DNA of 64,000 bases from Sphingobacteriales bacterium (GTDB taxonomy: Bacteria; Bacteroidota; Bacteroidia; Chitinophagales; CAIOSU01): the NCBI GenBank assembly GCA_027483645.1, contig JAIXUD010000006.1, forward strand, positions 1-64,000, given 5' to 3'. This document shows positions 1 to 8,060 of the stretch, one piece after another. Below the pieces are notes generated by a model. The model searched no databases, was not told where the DNA came from, and saw only the letters and a list, made by a program, of their open reading frames with translations. The translations under genes were made by a program, and so were the position numbers. Each line of letters opens with the position of its first letter. The stretch's first letter is position 1.

Positions 1-84
1 AGACACAAGACACAAGACACAAGACACAAGACACAAGACACAAGACACAAGACACAAGACACAAGACACAAGACACAAGACACA
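1..84. repeat. Tandem array of 12 copies of a 7-bp unit (AGACACA)
   Basis: Twelve uninterrupted copies of the heptamer AGACACA open the window, and the array may continue to the left of it. Four copies of the reverse complement (TGTGTCT, the third with one substitution) lie at 163-190, so the two arrays form an inverted pair around a 78-bp spacer. A 7-bp unit is not a multiple of three and no reading frame uses the array as protein. No spacers are present, so it is not a CRISPR. Confidence 0.9.
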
Positions 85-162
85 AACAAGGAAATCAATA
101 AAGTTACAACTATACTACAAGCATACACGAAGCGTTACTGATGTATGATACTGGAAAAATCT

Positions 163-190
163 TGTGTCTTGTGTCTTGCGTCTTGTGTCT
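163..190. repeat. Inverted arm of the AGACACA heptamer array (4 copies)
   Basis: Four head-to-tail TGTGTCT units, the third reading TGCGTCT, are the reverse complement of the array at 1-84. They end 12 bp before the ATG of the DUF58 gene, so they lie in its leader. They also create a spurious upstream GTG start at 164. Confidence 0.85.
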
Positions 191-202
191 AACGAACAAC
201 AG

Positions 203-1117
203 ATGGATTTAAACGCTTCTCAATTAAGCACCTTACGCAGGTTTGACAACCTGGAGCTACTGGCCCGCCAAGTAGTGGAGGGGTTTATTGTGGGATTGCA
301 CAAAAGCCCTTTTCATGGTTTTTCGGTTGAGTTTGCTGAGCACCGCTTATATAATCCCGGGGATTCGGTAAAGAACCTCGATTGGAAGGTATATGCTCGC
401 AGCGGCCGCCTATACACCAAGCGCTACGAGGAGGAAACCAACCTGCGCTGCCAAGTGGTGATAGATGCATCTTCATCCATGTATTACCCCGAGGGCGAAA
501 AGAACAAGCTGGAGTTCAGCATTATGGCAGCAGCGGCTTTGATATACTTGTTGAAGCGCCAGCGCGATGCCTTTGGTTTGAGCATCTTCTCCGACCATGT
601 GGAGCAGCACACGCCTAACCGCTCTACCTTGATGCATTATAAGCTGTTGTTTTCTTACTTGGAGCAATTGCTACAAAACCCCAAGCGCAACCGCAAAACA
701 AGTGCCGCCAAAGCCCTGCACGAGATAGCCGAGAACGTACACAAGCGCTCGCTGGTGGTTATCTTTAGTGATATGATGGATAACAGCGGCGACCAAGAGG
801 ATCTGTTTGCCGCCCTGCAGCACTTAAAATACAATAAGCACGAGGTTATCCTATTCGATGTACATGATAAGGAAACTGAGCTGGATTTTGATTTTGAGAA
901 CCGCCCCTACGAGTTTGTAGATGTGGAGACTGGCGAAAAGATAAAGTTGCAAAGCAACCAGGTAAAGGATTTTTATGTGGAGCACTTGGCCAAGTACCGC
1001 AAAAACCTAGAGCTGCGCTGTACCCAATATGGCATCGATATGGTACCCGCCAACATCAGCGAAGATTTTACCCAAATACTGATACCGTACCTCACCAAGC
1101 GGCAGAAGATGATGTAA
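203..1117 (+). CDS. DUF58 domain protein (MoxR-associated, VWA-like)
   Basis: 304 aa from the ATG at 203; an in-frame GTG at 164 lies inside the heptamer repeat and is rejected as the start. The central segment has the DUF58 signature YNPGDSVKNLDWKVYARSG, followed by a VWA-like metal-site motif DASSS at about residue 88. No signal peptide or membrane segment is seen, so it should be cytoplasmic. In Bacteroidota such proteins usually follow a MoxR AAA+ ATPase and precede BatA/BatB-type VWA proteins; a moxR gene would lie left of the window, and no bat genes follow here. The family is thought to act in MoxR-assisted complex assembly or envelope stress tolerance; the exact role is inferred. Confidence 0.85.
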   Translation: MDLNASQLSTLRRFDNLELLARQVVEGFIVGLHKSPFHGFSVEFAEHRLYNPGDSVKNLDWKVYARSGRLYTKRYEEETNLRCQVVIDASSSMYYPEGEKNKLEFSIMAAAALIYLLKRQRDAFGLSIFSDHVEQHTPNRSTLMHYKLLFSYLEQLLQNPKRNRKTSAAKALHEIAENVHKRSLVVIFSDMMDNSGDQEDLFAALQHLKYNKHEVILFDVHDKETELDFDFENRPYEFVDVETGEKIKLQSNQVKDFYVEHLAKYRKNLELRCTQYGIDMVPANISEDFTQILIPYLTKRQKMM

Positions 1118-1524
1118 CTCCCAATTTGAGAATTTGGGATTTGAAAATGCCACGGGTTTTTACAGCGACTCCCGAAAAAAGGGACATCCCTTAGCATAAT
1201 TAGATGCTATAATCATGCTTCCAAGCTACTGATGTAGTGCATCTCCTGTTTCAACACTGCCTCGATACTGCAGCTAACTCCATCTGCTTTTACTGAACAC
1301 TTCGATAGGTATGCTTTTAACACTTCGCTAGGAAATCAATTAAATATGTAAATTACATAGATATAATATAAAATTAAATTCCTGATTATCAAATTTTGAG
1401 TTATCTTTTGGATAATTCTCTAGATTTTCTAAAATATTTTTAATGACTAAATGTTTTTGTTTTAGTTAATCTATAATATATTTGGGAAAACCTTACGTTC
1501 TCTAACCTAGAAACTACCTGTACA
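1118..1524. other. 407-bp intergenic region, AT-rich toward its 3' end
   Basis: No convincing gene on either strand. Just after the DUF58 stop there is a short imperfect inversion (CCCAATTTGAGAATTTGGG). The last 200 bp are markedly AT-rich and contain the promoter candidate given separately at 1457-1484. The gap separates the DUF58 gene from the following two-gene unit. Confidence 0.5.
1457..1484 (+). promoter_or_regulatory. Bacteroidota-type promoter for the 1525-4373 unit
   Basis: TTG at 1457-1459 and TATATTTG at 1477-1484 fit the Bacteroidota -33/-7 consensus (TTG ... TAnnTTTG) with a 17-bp spacer. The predicted RNA start is near 1490, giving a leader of about 35 nt before the ATG at 1525. 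Confidence 0.5.
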
Positions 1525-3708
1525 ATGAAAAGGCTTTTTTCAATCTCCGTTACTTTTTTGTTTTTGATACTTCACTTTCAAGTCTTTAGCCAAATGGATG
1601 GCGAAGTAGGCCCATTAGCTCCCCAGCCACCAACCCAAACCAATGTAGATAAGCAGGGGAATGGGCAACCAATAGAAAATCCGCTGGATGAGGGGCGCAA
1701 AATTTACCAGATATATAAGTCGTACCAAGTAGTTGTTAAAGGGCAGCCTTTTGCCAGCCTTGGAATAAAAGAAATCATCTTAAAGAGCAAGTCCTTGTCG
1801 TCTCATCAGCAAACCCAATTGGATAATGAGTTGGCGATACTGGATGCGTTGATAAAAGGGTTACAAGCCGATTCGCAAAAAATCGTTAACCTTGATGCTT
1901 TTAAAGATAAAATACCTGACCGGTTTGTTTTTTTAAATGACATTGAAGAAGCATTAGCGGCATATGTGCCACCAGCTTCGGGTCAAGGCCAAGCGGCGCC
2001 AGCTCTAGCGGCAGGTTTCCTTGGTGGTATAAACCAATCCAACTTACTCTTCGGCATTACTGATTGGGCCATAAAAAATGCAAAGGAGCAAATGCTAGAA
2101 GTTGCCTTAAATCAGTTTTTAGCTGATATAAAGGCTGTACAGATTGTGAAAACTATGCTACCGAGTACTTTTAATATGCTAGATACACGCAATGCTAGCA
2201 GTTCGCTTACTGATGGCCAGGCATGGAAGTCGGCATTTATGAGCGATTTGAAAGCAGCGCCAATCAATCTGGCGGATGTATTGATTGCCAATGTAGACTC
2301 GATTCAAAAATTGAACGTAACTCAAAAAACCAATTTAAAGCATATCATTTCAGCTTATAAGACAATATTTCAAGGTGTACAAGAGAACAAAACTCCGTAT
2401 CTCATCTTTAGAACACTCGCCAAAGAATACCTCGCAGCGAGTAGTGGGAAGATCTCGAAATTCCAGCAAGGGCTGATGCTTACCGATATTTTGCTGGGTA
2501 GTTTTGTTTATGAAAGTACAGAGATCAATACAAAAAAACCCCAACTGAGGTTTGTTGATCCTTACGCATTTGCTAGCGCTAATAACGAAACTGTTTCGGC
2601 ATTTTTTACGCTCATGCTTTATAGAAACCAAAGTAACATTGTAAAATCGCTGAAGGTAAAGGATATAACAATTGCTAGGGATACTATAGATGCCCATCTC
2701 GACAAAGTGTTTCTGGTTACACAGAAATTGGGATCCGTTTTAGAAGCCACCAATGCACTTTTCCAAGCCAAAGATTTAACGGAAGGAGGCACTCCTCTTA
2801 CCGCAGCAAAGGTTAATCTTTATATTGAACTGGTATTGCAATTAACCGATGCTTCGCTGGAGCTGGTAAATGAGTTTGCGCCTATGGATACTGACGAGAC
2901 CAAGCACTATACGGGTTTAATAAAACCTTTTGCTAAAAATGTAATGCTCGCAAACCAAGGTATAGCAAACCAGAAGTATGGCGACGTAATAGTTGCCGCA
3001 GTAAATACCCTTAATGATGTTGCGATTTTTACAAAAAGTTATAACAATACAACTTCCGAAGAATTTGCCAAGGCTGCAGAGCACATTAACAAGTATGGTA
3101 AATTTATGGTGGACATCTTATATGCCGATAGCAGCCAAGCTGTAACACAAGCTTTAACCCAACTAATACCACGTAACCAATACCACTTAAAGCAAAACAG
3201 TCGTTTTTCGGTAAGCTTGGTTGTGTACCCCGGGGTAAGATTTGGTCGCGAACGGTTGGTATTAAGCGATGAAGAGAAGGCCAACTTGAAAGATGGGGAA
3301 CAAACCGGCCGGTTTATTTCGCCTACGCTACCCATCGGCTTTGAAGCGGCTTGGGGCTATTCCCCAGCGAAAAAGAAAAACCCGATAGGAGCCAACGGTA
3401 TCTTTATCCACCTTATTGAAGCTGGCGCGCTACTTAATTATCGCCTTTCGGGCACGGATGAGGTAGAGTCCAATCCGGATGTTAATTTCCAGATGGTGTT
3501 TTCCCCGGGAGCTTATTTTACCACGCACTTTAAGAAAACGCCAATTACACTCGGGGTTGGTTATACACTTACCCCAGCACTGCGAAACATTCAAGGGGCA
3601 ACGCTTGATATCAGGACCAGTGCTCACCAGTTTGGTGTCTTCTTGGCTGTAGATGTTACTGCATTTACCTTTAACACTAGTAGGAATGCTTTTAAAAAGT
3701 ATAACTAA
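1525..3708 (+). CDS. Large secreted protein of unknown function with C-terminal barrel-like region
   Basis: 727 aa, family not recognised. Residues 1-22 form a clear signal peptide (MKRLFS, hydrophobic core, then VFSQ). Residues 25-55 are proline/glutamine-rich. About 60-560 is a long, mostly helical region rich in Lys/Leu/Asp without obvious repeats. From about 565 to the end the sequence alternates polar and hydrophobic residues in short strands separated by Gly/Asn turns (SVSLVVYPGVRFG, GVGYTLTP, HQFGVFLAVDVTAF), as in small outer-membrane barrels. There is no T9SS sorting domain. The trypsin-like gene begins 5 bp after the stop, so the two are probably co-transcribed. Exported location is well supported; the barrel assignment is inference. 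Confidence 0.75.
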   Translation: MKRLFSISVTFLFLILHFQVFSQMDGEVGPLAPQPPTQTNVDKQGNGQPIENPLDEGRKIYQIYKSYQVVVKGQPFASLGIKEIILKSKSLSSHQQTQLDNELAILDALIKGLQADSQKIVNLDAFKDKIPDRFVFLNDIEEALAAYVPPASGQGQAAPALAAGFLGGINQSNLLFGITDWAIKNAKEQMLEVALNQFLADIKAVQIVKTMLPSTFNMLDTRNASSSLTDGQAWKSAFMSDLKAAPINLADVLIANVDSIQKLNVTQKTNLKHIISAYKTIFQGVQENKTPYLIFRTLAKEYLAASSGKISKFQQGLMLTDILLGSFVYESTEINTKKPQLRFVDPYAFASANNETVSAFFTLMLYRNQSNIVKSLKVKDITIARDTIDAHLDKVFLVTQKLGSVLEATNALFQAKDLTEGGTPLTAAKVNLYIELVLQLTDASLELVNEFAPMDTDETKHYTGLIKPFAKNVMLANQGIANQKYGDVIVAAVNTLNDVAIFTKSYNNTTSEEFAKAAEHINKYGKFMVDILYADSSQAVTQALTQLIPRNQYHLKQNSRFSVSLVVYPGVRFGRERLVLSDEEKANLKDGEQTGRFISPTLPIGFEAAWGYSPAKKKNPIGANGIFIHLIEAGALLNYRLSGTDEVESNPDVNFQMVFSPGAYFTTHFKKTPITLGVGYTLTPALRNIQGATLDIRTSAHQFGVFLAVDVTAFTFNTSRNAFKKYN

Positions 3709-3713
3709 ACATT

Positions 3714-4373
3714 ATGCAGTTTAAGGCAGGGGAAGCCTTTCTCACTCTTGATAAGCAAGGATACGGTACTGTGGGTGGTTTTTTTACTTTGCCCGACCAT
3801 CCGGGCAAAGTATTTGGCCTTACCAATAGCCATGTAGTTGCTGGTTGCGGGCTTGTAAATCCAAATGGTGCTATCATACACGGTGGCGCACTGAACAGTA
3901 ATTACCCAATAGTGGGCGGCATGACTAGTTATTATTCGGTAGTGAGTGCCACCCGTGCCAACTACCATGACTTCGCCTTAGTAGAACTAAATGGCAACAT
4001 ACAACCTACATGGGGCTTTCCAAGGCCTATAGGTTATGTTCCGCAATTGGCATTGGCCCGTTATTATAGCACTGGAGTAAGCATACACGGGGCAACTTCA
4101 GGCTATCGCAGCGGCATAGTGTCGGCAATTGGCTATAGTGTCAGCAATATAGTCATGGCGCAATGCGGCATTCGGGTGGCGTTTTATGATGTTATTGTGG
4201 CTTACAATCCATTAGGTTTTTCTGCTATTGGCGATTCTGGTAGCCTTATGTGTTCCACAGTGGATGGCAGAATTTTAGGGGTTCTCATTGGTATGGTGCC
4301 CGGCGACAACAGATTTTCATTCGGTTTTCCATTTTGGAAGCTGCTTACTTATCTCAATCTTCATCTCTACTGA
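3714..4373 (+). CDS. Trypsin-like serine protease domain protein
   Basis: 219 aa. A complete chymotrypsin-fold triad can be read: His40 in TNSHVVAG, Asp86 in HDFALVEL and Ser175 in GDSGS, with order and spacing normal for family S1-type peptidases. The protein is essentially the bare catalytic domain: no signal peptide, PDZ domain or membrane anchor. It is thus probably cytoplasmic unless exported in an unusual way. It starts 5 bp after an exported 727-aa protein, suggesting an operon. HtrA is unlikely because PDZ and signal are missing. The GDSGS serine motif and intact triad favour an active enzyme; the substrate is unknown. Confidence 0.8.
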   Translation: MQFKAGEAFLTLDKQGYGTVGGFFTLPDHPGKVFGLTNSHVVAGCGLVNPNGAIIHGGALNSNYPIVGGMTSYYSVVSATRANYHDFALVELNGNIQPTWGFPRPIGYVPQLALARYYSTGVSIHGATSGYRSGIVSAIGYSVSNIVMAQCGIRVAFYDVIVAYNPLGFSAIGDSGSLMCSTVDGRILGVLIGMVPGDNRFSFGFPFWKLLTYLNLHLY

Positions 4374-4436
4374 AATTAACAACATACCACTGGCTACTAG
4401 TTCCTTGATATTAATTTCGCTGCTGCCAAAACAAAA

Positions 4437-4468
4437 AACTGGGATGCTCCGCAAGGAACAACCCAGTT
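4437..4468 (-). terminator. Rho-independent terminator of the acidic lipoprotein gene
   Basis: Arms 4437-4450 and 4455-4468 pair over 14 bp with one mismatch and one G-U, around a 4-nt loop. On the minus strand the hairpin is followed by TTTTTTG. It lies about 20 bp beyond the stop of the minus-strand lipoprotein gene at 4489 and also faces the end of the convergent protease gene. Confidence 0.85.
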
Positions 4469-4488
4469 TCGAGAGGGATGAAAAAAGA

Positions 4489-4737
4489 TTAATCTTTCCT
4501 ATCGTCTTTGTCTTTGCCTATTTCTACGTCAACCTTTCTTTTGTCATTGTCCACGTCTACATCTAGTTTTCCGTCTTTACGGTCAACATCTATCTCCACT
4601 TTGTCGTTGTCGCGTTCAATCAAGCGGTCATGCTTTTCTACTTCTATTAGTTTGTCGTCGTTTGCGTCGTTACATGCAGCAAACCCTATCGAAAAAGTAA
4701 GGGCCATTGCCAACATGCTCAATTTAATCGCTTCCAT
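4489..4737 (-). CDS. Small acidic lipoprotein with alternating Val-Asp repeats
   Basis: 82 aa from the ATG at 4737 (an upstream in-frame ATG at 4794 would put 19 polar residues before the signal). The N-terminus is a lipoprotein signal ending FAAC, with Cys at about residue 22. The mature part is almost entirely charged and shows an alternating pattern (KVEIDVD, KLDVDVD, KVDVEIG), then a KDKDDRKD tail. It is a paralogue of the lipoprotein at 47016-47288. Both are monocistronic and have similar terminators. The family function is not recognised; the alternation suggests a short beta-structure or ion-binding surface, which is inference. Confidence 0.75.
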   Translation of the reverse strand: MEAIKLSMLAMALTFSIGFAACNDANDDKLIEVEKHDRLIERDNDKVEIDVDRKDGKLDVDVDNDKRKVDVEIGKDKDDRKD

Positions 4738-4821
4738 GGTAAGTTGTTTTGGTTTACAAATTTGATATGGCAATTTAACCGCCAAATTCGCCAAACGGGC
4801 AGCTACAGCTGATTGAAATGA

Positions 4822-4853
4822 TTGGTGTGGCTAGTTTTTGGTTTGTAATTTTG
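4822..4853 (+). promoter_or_regulatory. Possible promoter upstream of adk
   Basis: TTG at 4822-4824 and TAATTTTG at 4846-4853 match the Bacteroidota -33/-7 pattern with a 21-bp spacer. The start codon of adk is at 5021, implying a leader of roughly 160 nt. No known riboswitch was recognised in it. Confidence 0.35.
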
Positions 4854-5020
4854 GGTCATGGCAGTTTTTCTACAGGTGCGCACTTTTGTAGAAGTGCTTT
4901 CCGTTGTTGTGGCATACTTACCCGCAATTGGGTCAATAGTAATCGTAAAGGGCAATTGTTGGGTGCATTTCCGCTTTTTTGGTTATTTTTACCCTTTAGA
5001 ATTAACCCAACAATACACTA

Positions 5021-5599
5021 ATGCTGAATATCATCCTCTTCGGCCCTCCGGGAAGCGGTAAGGGAACGCAAGCAGCCAACCTCATTGAAAAATACGGACT
5101 GCTGCATATTTCTACTGGCGATTTGCTTCGCCAAGAGATTAAAGACGAAACCCCACTGGGGCTGGAAGCCAAGAACTTTATTGATAAGGGCTTACTAGTG
5201 CCAGATGATGTGGTGATAGGCATGATAAGTGCCAAGTTGGATAGCAACAGCAACCTGAAAGGTATTATTTTCGACGGTTTCCCGCGCACAATCGCGCAAG
5301 CAGAAGCATTAGACCGACTGTTGGAGTTTAAGAAAGCCCCAATTACGGTTATGCTTGCCCTTCATGTTAACGACGACGAGCTGGCTTCACGCCTTGCTAA
5401 GCGCGGCGCTACCAGCGAGCGGACTGACGACCAAGATGAGAAAATCATCCGCCGCCGCATTGAAGTATACAAAAACGAGACTTCACCAGTTGCTAACTAC
5501 TACAGCGCACAAGGCAAACTGCAAAATATACCCGGCGAAGGAACGATTGAAGAGACTTTTGCCTTATTGGTGAAAGAATTGCAAACAGTTGCTAGCTAG
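5021..5599 (+). CDS. adk: Adenylate kinase
   Basis: 192 aa, the usual length for short-lid bacterial adenylate kinases. It catalyses ATP + AMP = 2 ADP in the cytoplasm. The P-loop GPPGSGKGT spans residues 8-16, followed by the AMP-binding segment HISTGDLLR and the FDGFPRT motif. The lid is short, with no zinc-binding cysteines, and carries the RRR arginines. The TAG stop abuts a dispersed palindromic repeat, and obg follows 194 bp later on the same strand, an arrangement often seen in Bacteroidota. Confidence 0.97.
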   Translation: MLNIILFGPPGSGKGTQAANLIEKYGLLHISTGDLLRQEIKDETPLGLEAKNFIDKGLLVPDDVVIGMISAKLDSNSNLKGIIFDGFPRTIAQAEALDRLLEFKKAPITVMLALHVNDDELASRLAKRGATSERTDDQDEKIIRRRIEVYKNETSPVANYYSAQGKLQNIPGEGTIEETFALLVKELQTVAS

Positions 5600-5627
5600 A
5601 CCACAGACGACAGACGATAGACCACGG
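5599..5627. repeat. Dispersed GTCCACGG/GTCGAC-family repeat, left arm
   Basis: A tract of degenerate GACCACAG/GACGACAG units starts at the last base of the adk stop codon. It pairs as an imperfect inverted repeat with 5740-5770. Just inside it lies a TTGGTTATTGG-type tract (5636-5668) that pairs with a similar inverted tract at 5770-5788. Together they make the adk-obg gap a large imperfect palindrome. Confidence 0.7.
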
Positions 5628-5739
5628 ATAAAATTGGTTATTGGTTAACTAGTTAATAGTTGATTAGTGACAAATGCCTTTGCATAATTTTACCTGTAAA
5701 CCCTTCGCTGTTACCCAATAATTATTTAACTACCTTTTA

Positions 5740-5770
5740 CTGTCGACTGTCGACCGTGGACTGTGGACCA
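5740..5770. repeat. Dispersed GTCCACGG/GTCGAC-family repeat, right arm
   Basis: The tract reads CTGTCGACTGTCGACCG followed by TGGACTGTGGACCA. It is the inverted partner of the arm at 5599-5627 and lies 24 bp before the obg start codon. Related tracts occur at more than ten other places in this window. Confidence 0.75.
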
Positions 5771-5793
5771 CCAATAACCCATAACCAATCCCC

Positions 5794-6789
5794 ATGTCAA
5801 ATTTCGTTGATTATGTAAAAATCCTGTTCCGGTCGGGTCACGGCGGGCCAGGTGCTGTGCATTTTCACCGCGACAAATTATCTGCCAAAGGTGGCCCAGA
5901 TGGTGGTAATGGTGGCCGAGGCGGGCACATTGTGCTTAAAGGCAACGCGCACTTGTGGACCCTGCTACACCTTAAATACCGCAAGCACATATATGCCGAC
6001 GACGGCATCAGGGGTGGCGCAACGCTTATGACTGGCCGCAGTGGGGAGGACATTGTGGTAGAAGTGCCACTGGGTACGGTAGCCCGCGATGGTGAAACCG
6101 GCGAACAACTAGCCGAGGTAGTAGACCACGACCAAGAGGTGATACTATACCCTGGCGGCCGTGGCGGCTTGGGTAATGAACACTTTAAATCGGCTACGCA
6201 ACAAACGCCCCGCTACGCCCAACCAGGCGAAGAGGGCATTGAGGCTTGGACCATACTAGAACTGAAGATATTGGCCGACGTAGGTTTGGTAGGTTTCCCG
6301 AACGCGGGTAAATCAACGCTGCTTTCAGTAGTGAGCGCTGCTAAGCCAGAGATTGCCGACTATCCCTTTACTACGCTTGTGCCACAATTGGGCATCGTAT
6401 CGCATTACAACAACCGCTCCTTTATCATGGCCGATATACCTGGCATTATTGAAGGTGCGCACTTAGGCAAAGGCATCGGCCACCGCTTCCTTCGCCATAT
6501 TGAGCGAAACTCGGTGCTGCTGTTTATGATACCGGGCGATACCAAGGACATCAAAGCCGAATACAAGATATTGCTGAATGAATTGAAGCAGTTCAACCCC
6601 GATTTGCTGGATAAGGACCGTGTATTGGCTATTACCAAAGCCGACTTGCTAGATGACGAGCTGAAGAAAATGCTGAAGCCTACCTTACCACGCAACATAC
6701 AGACGGTGTTTGTATCCTCGCACACCAAAGAAGGCCTTGATAAGTTGAAAGACTTGTTGTGGACCAAGCTGATTGACTCCCCTAGATGA
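5794..6789 (+). CDS. obgE: Obg family GTPase (ribosome assembly)
   Basis: 331 aa. The N-terminal glycine-rich Obg fold (residues 1 to about 158) contains the typical GGPDGGNGGRGG segment. The GTPase domain follows with G1 GFPNAGKST at 167-175, G3 ADIPGIIEGAH and G4 TKAD. The long C-terminal OCT domain of some homologues is absent. Obg proteins bind the 50S subunit and link GTP/ppGpp status to ribosome maturation. The stop overlaps the start of the EamA transporter gene by 4 bp (ATGA), so the two are translationally coupled. Confidence 0.97.
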   Translation: MSNFVDYVKILFRSGHGGPGAVHFHRDKLSAKGGPDGGNGGRGGHIVLKGNAHLWTLLHLKYRKHIYADDGIRGGATLMTGRSGEDIVVEVPLGTVARDGETGEQLAEVVDHDQEVILYPGGRGGLGNEHFKSATQQTPRYAQPGEEGIEAWTILELKILADVGLVGFPNAGKSTLLSVVSAAKPEIADYPFTTLVPQLGIVSHYNNRSFIMADIPGIIEGAHLGKGIGHRFLRHIERNSVLLFMIPGDTKDIKAEYKILLNELKQFNPDLLDKDRVLAITKADLLDDELKKMLKPTLPRNIQTVFVSSHTKEGLDKLKDLLWTKLIDSPR

Positions 6790-7730
6790 GCAAACTTGCC
6801 AATGCCCCACTTGATGCACCGCCTGTAGCGCCTGCAGAAGGCCAGCCTACACCTTGGCATTGGTCGATAATATTAATACTGTCTTTGCTTTGGGGAAGCT
6901 CGTTCATCTTAATGAAGTTTGGCCTCGAAGGCTTTACTTTTACACAAGTAGCCAGCTGGCGAATCTTTTTGGCATTCTCGGTGCTCTCGGTATTTTGGGT
7001 GCGGGTGCCCGTAAAGTCCATCACCCGTACCGATTGGAAGTACCTATTTATAGTAGCCATTTTTGGAAGCGGCATACCGCCGTTCTTGTTTACTTTGGCG
7101 CAAACGCAAATACCTAGCGCTGTGGCGGGTGTGCTTAACTCCTTAACTCCTTTGAGCACTATTATCATTGGTGCTTTTCTGTTTAGGAACCGTTTTGCCA
7201 CCAACCAAATAGGCGGTGTGGTACTCGGCCTTTCAGGTGCGGTTATTATCATGTTTTTAAGGGCGGATGGCAACTTGGAAGGCAATTACCTATACAGCAT
7301 CCCCATCGTATTTGCCTGTATATGCTATGGTATAGGTGCCAATACCCTCAAAAACAAGCTGGCGCACCTTAGTCCTATTACCATTACTACGGTGGGCTTT
7401 ACCATTATTGGCATACCGGCGGGCATTTACCTATGGCTTAGCGGTGCTATGCATGCCGCAGCTACCGTACCCGCTGCCACCGAGGCATTGGGCTATCTGG
7501 CTATTCTGGGCATAGCGGGCAGCGCTTTGGCGGTGGTAATGTACAACTACCTTATTAAGAGTGTGAGCGCTCTGTTTGCCTCTACGGTTACATACCTCAT
7601 GCCCATTGTTTCCATCGGTTGGGGCCTCATTTATGGTGAATCCATCACCTGGGTACATGGCGTTGGAATGGCGCTGATATTGGTAGGTGTGTGGCTGACG
7701 GGAAGGAAAGCTCCTTCTAGTATCAAGTAG
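6786..7730 (+). CDS. DMT-superfamily transporter (two EamA domains)
   Basis: 314 aa with about ten hydrophobic segments arranged as two EamA repeats. The first repeat starts with the LLWGSSFILMK motif near residue 35, and the second lies in the C-terminal half (GSALAVVMYNYLI, then a final helix with GVGMALILVGVWL). This is an inner-membrane drug/metabolite-type permease whose substrate cannot be read from sequence. The ATG overlaps the obg stop. The last four codons and stop (TCTAGTATCAAGTAG) belong to a long inverted repeat that fills the gap to the convergent acyltransferase gene. Confidence 0.85.
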   Translation: MSKLANAPLDAPPVAPAEGQPTPWHWSIILILSLLWGSSFILMKFGLEGFTFTQVASWRIFLAFSVLSVFWVRVPVKSITRTDWKYLFIVAIFGSGIPPFLFTLAQTQIPSAVAGVLNSLTPLSTIIIGAFLFRNRFATNQIGGVVLGLSGAVIIMFLRADGNLEGNYLYSIPIVFACICYGIGANTLKNKLAHLSPITITTVGFTIIGIPAGIYLWLSGAMHAAATVPAATEALGYLAILGIAGSALAVVMYNYLIKSVSALFASTVTYLMPIVSIGWGLIYGESITWVHGVGMALILVGVWLTGRKAPSSIK

Positions 7731-8057
7731 TGTTCTTCGACAAAAGCTCAGGATAAAATCCTCAAGTATCATGTACTTGCTGCAAACCTCGAAAACGTCT
7801 GTCATCCCGAGTTTTTTACGAGGGACCTTCGGGCACCGAAGTGAGACTCTCGAAATATGCACCACATTAAAACCGTATTATGTATTGTATTACGTAAGGT
7901 TTCTTGGGTAATTCCAAAGCGCCCATAACCGCCCGAAGGTCCCTCGTGAAAAACTCGGGATGACAATACGGGGGAAAGTCGCTGTTCTTAAACAACAAGT
8001 ACTTGTTGCTTGAGGATTTTATCCTGAGTTTTTGTCGAAGGACACTACTTGATACTA
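7718..8057. repeat. 340-bp two-tier palindrome between convergent genes
   Basis: Outer arms 7718-7779 and 7996-8057 are 62-nt inverted copies with about 56 matches. Inner arms 7801-7834 and 7931-7964 (GTCATCCCGAG type) are inverted copies with 33 of 34 matches. The loop is about 96 bp. The element begins inside the last codons of the EamA gene and ends 3 bp before the stop of the convergent acyltransferase gene, so it could fold in RNA from either side. No ORF or transposase is present. Motifs resembling the outer arms (CCTGAGCTTTTGTCGAAGGA) recur near 21575-21600. Confidence 0.9.
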
Positions 8058-8060
8058 ATA

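Noticed and set aside
1-84. CRISPR array
   Set aside because: The unit is 7 bp and there are no spacers; it is a simple tandem repeat.
164-202. GTG start for the DUF58 gene
   Set aside because: The extension is encoded by the heptamer repeat; the ATG at 203 gives the normal family N-terminus.
203-4373. A MoxR/VWA/trypsin conflict system
   Set aside because: DUF58 and the trypsin-like gene are 2.6 kb apart with a promoter between them, and no MoxR ATPase or effector is visible, so one system is not supported.
4508-4765. Serine-rich ORF opposite the acidic lipoprotein
   Set aside because: It is the antisense shadow of the Val-Asp repeats and has no start context.
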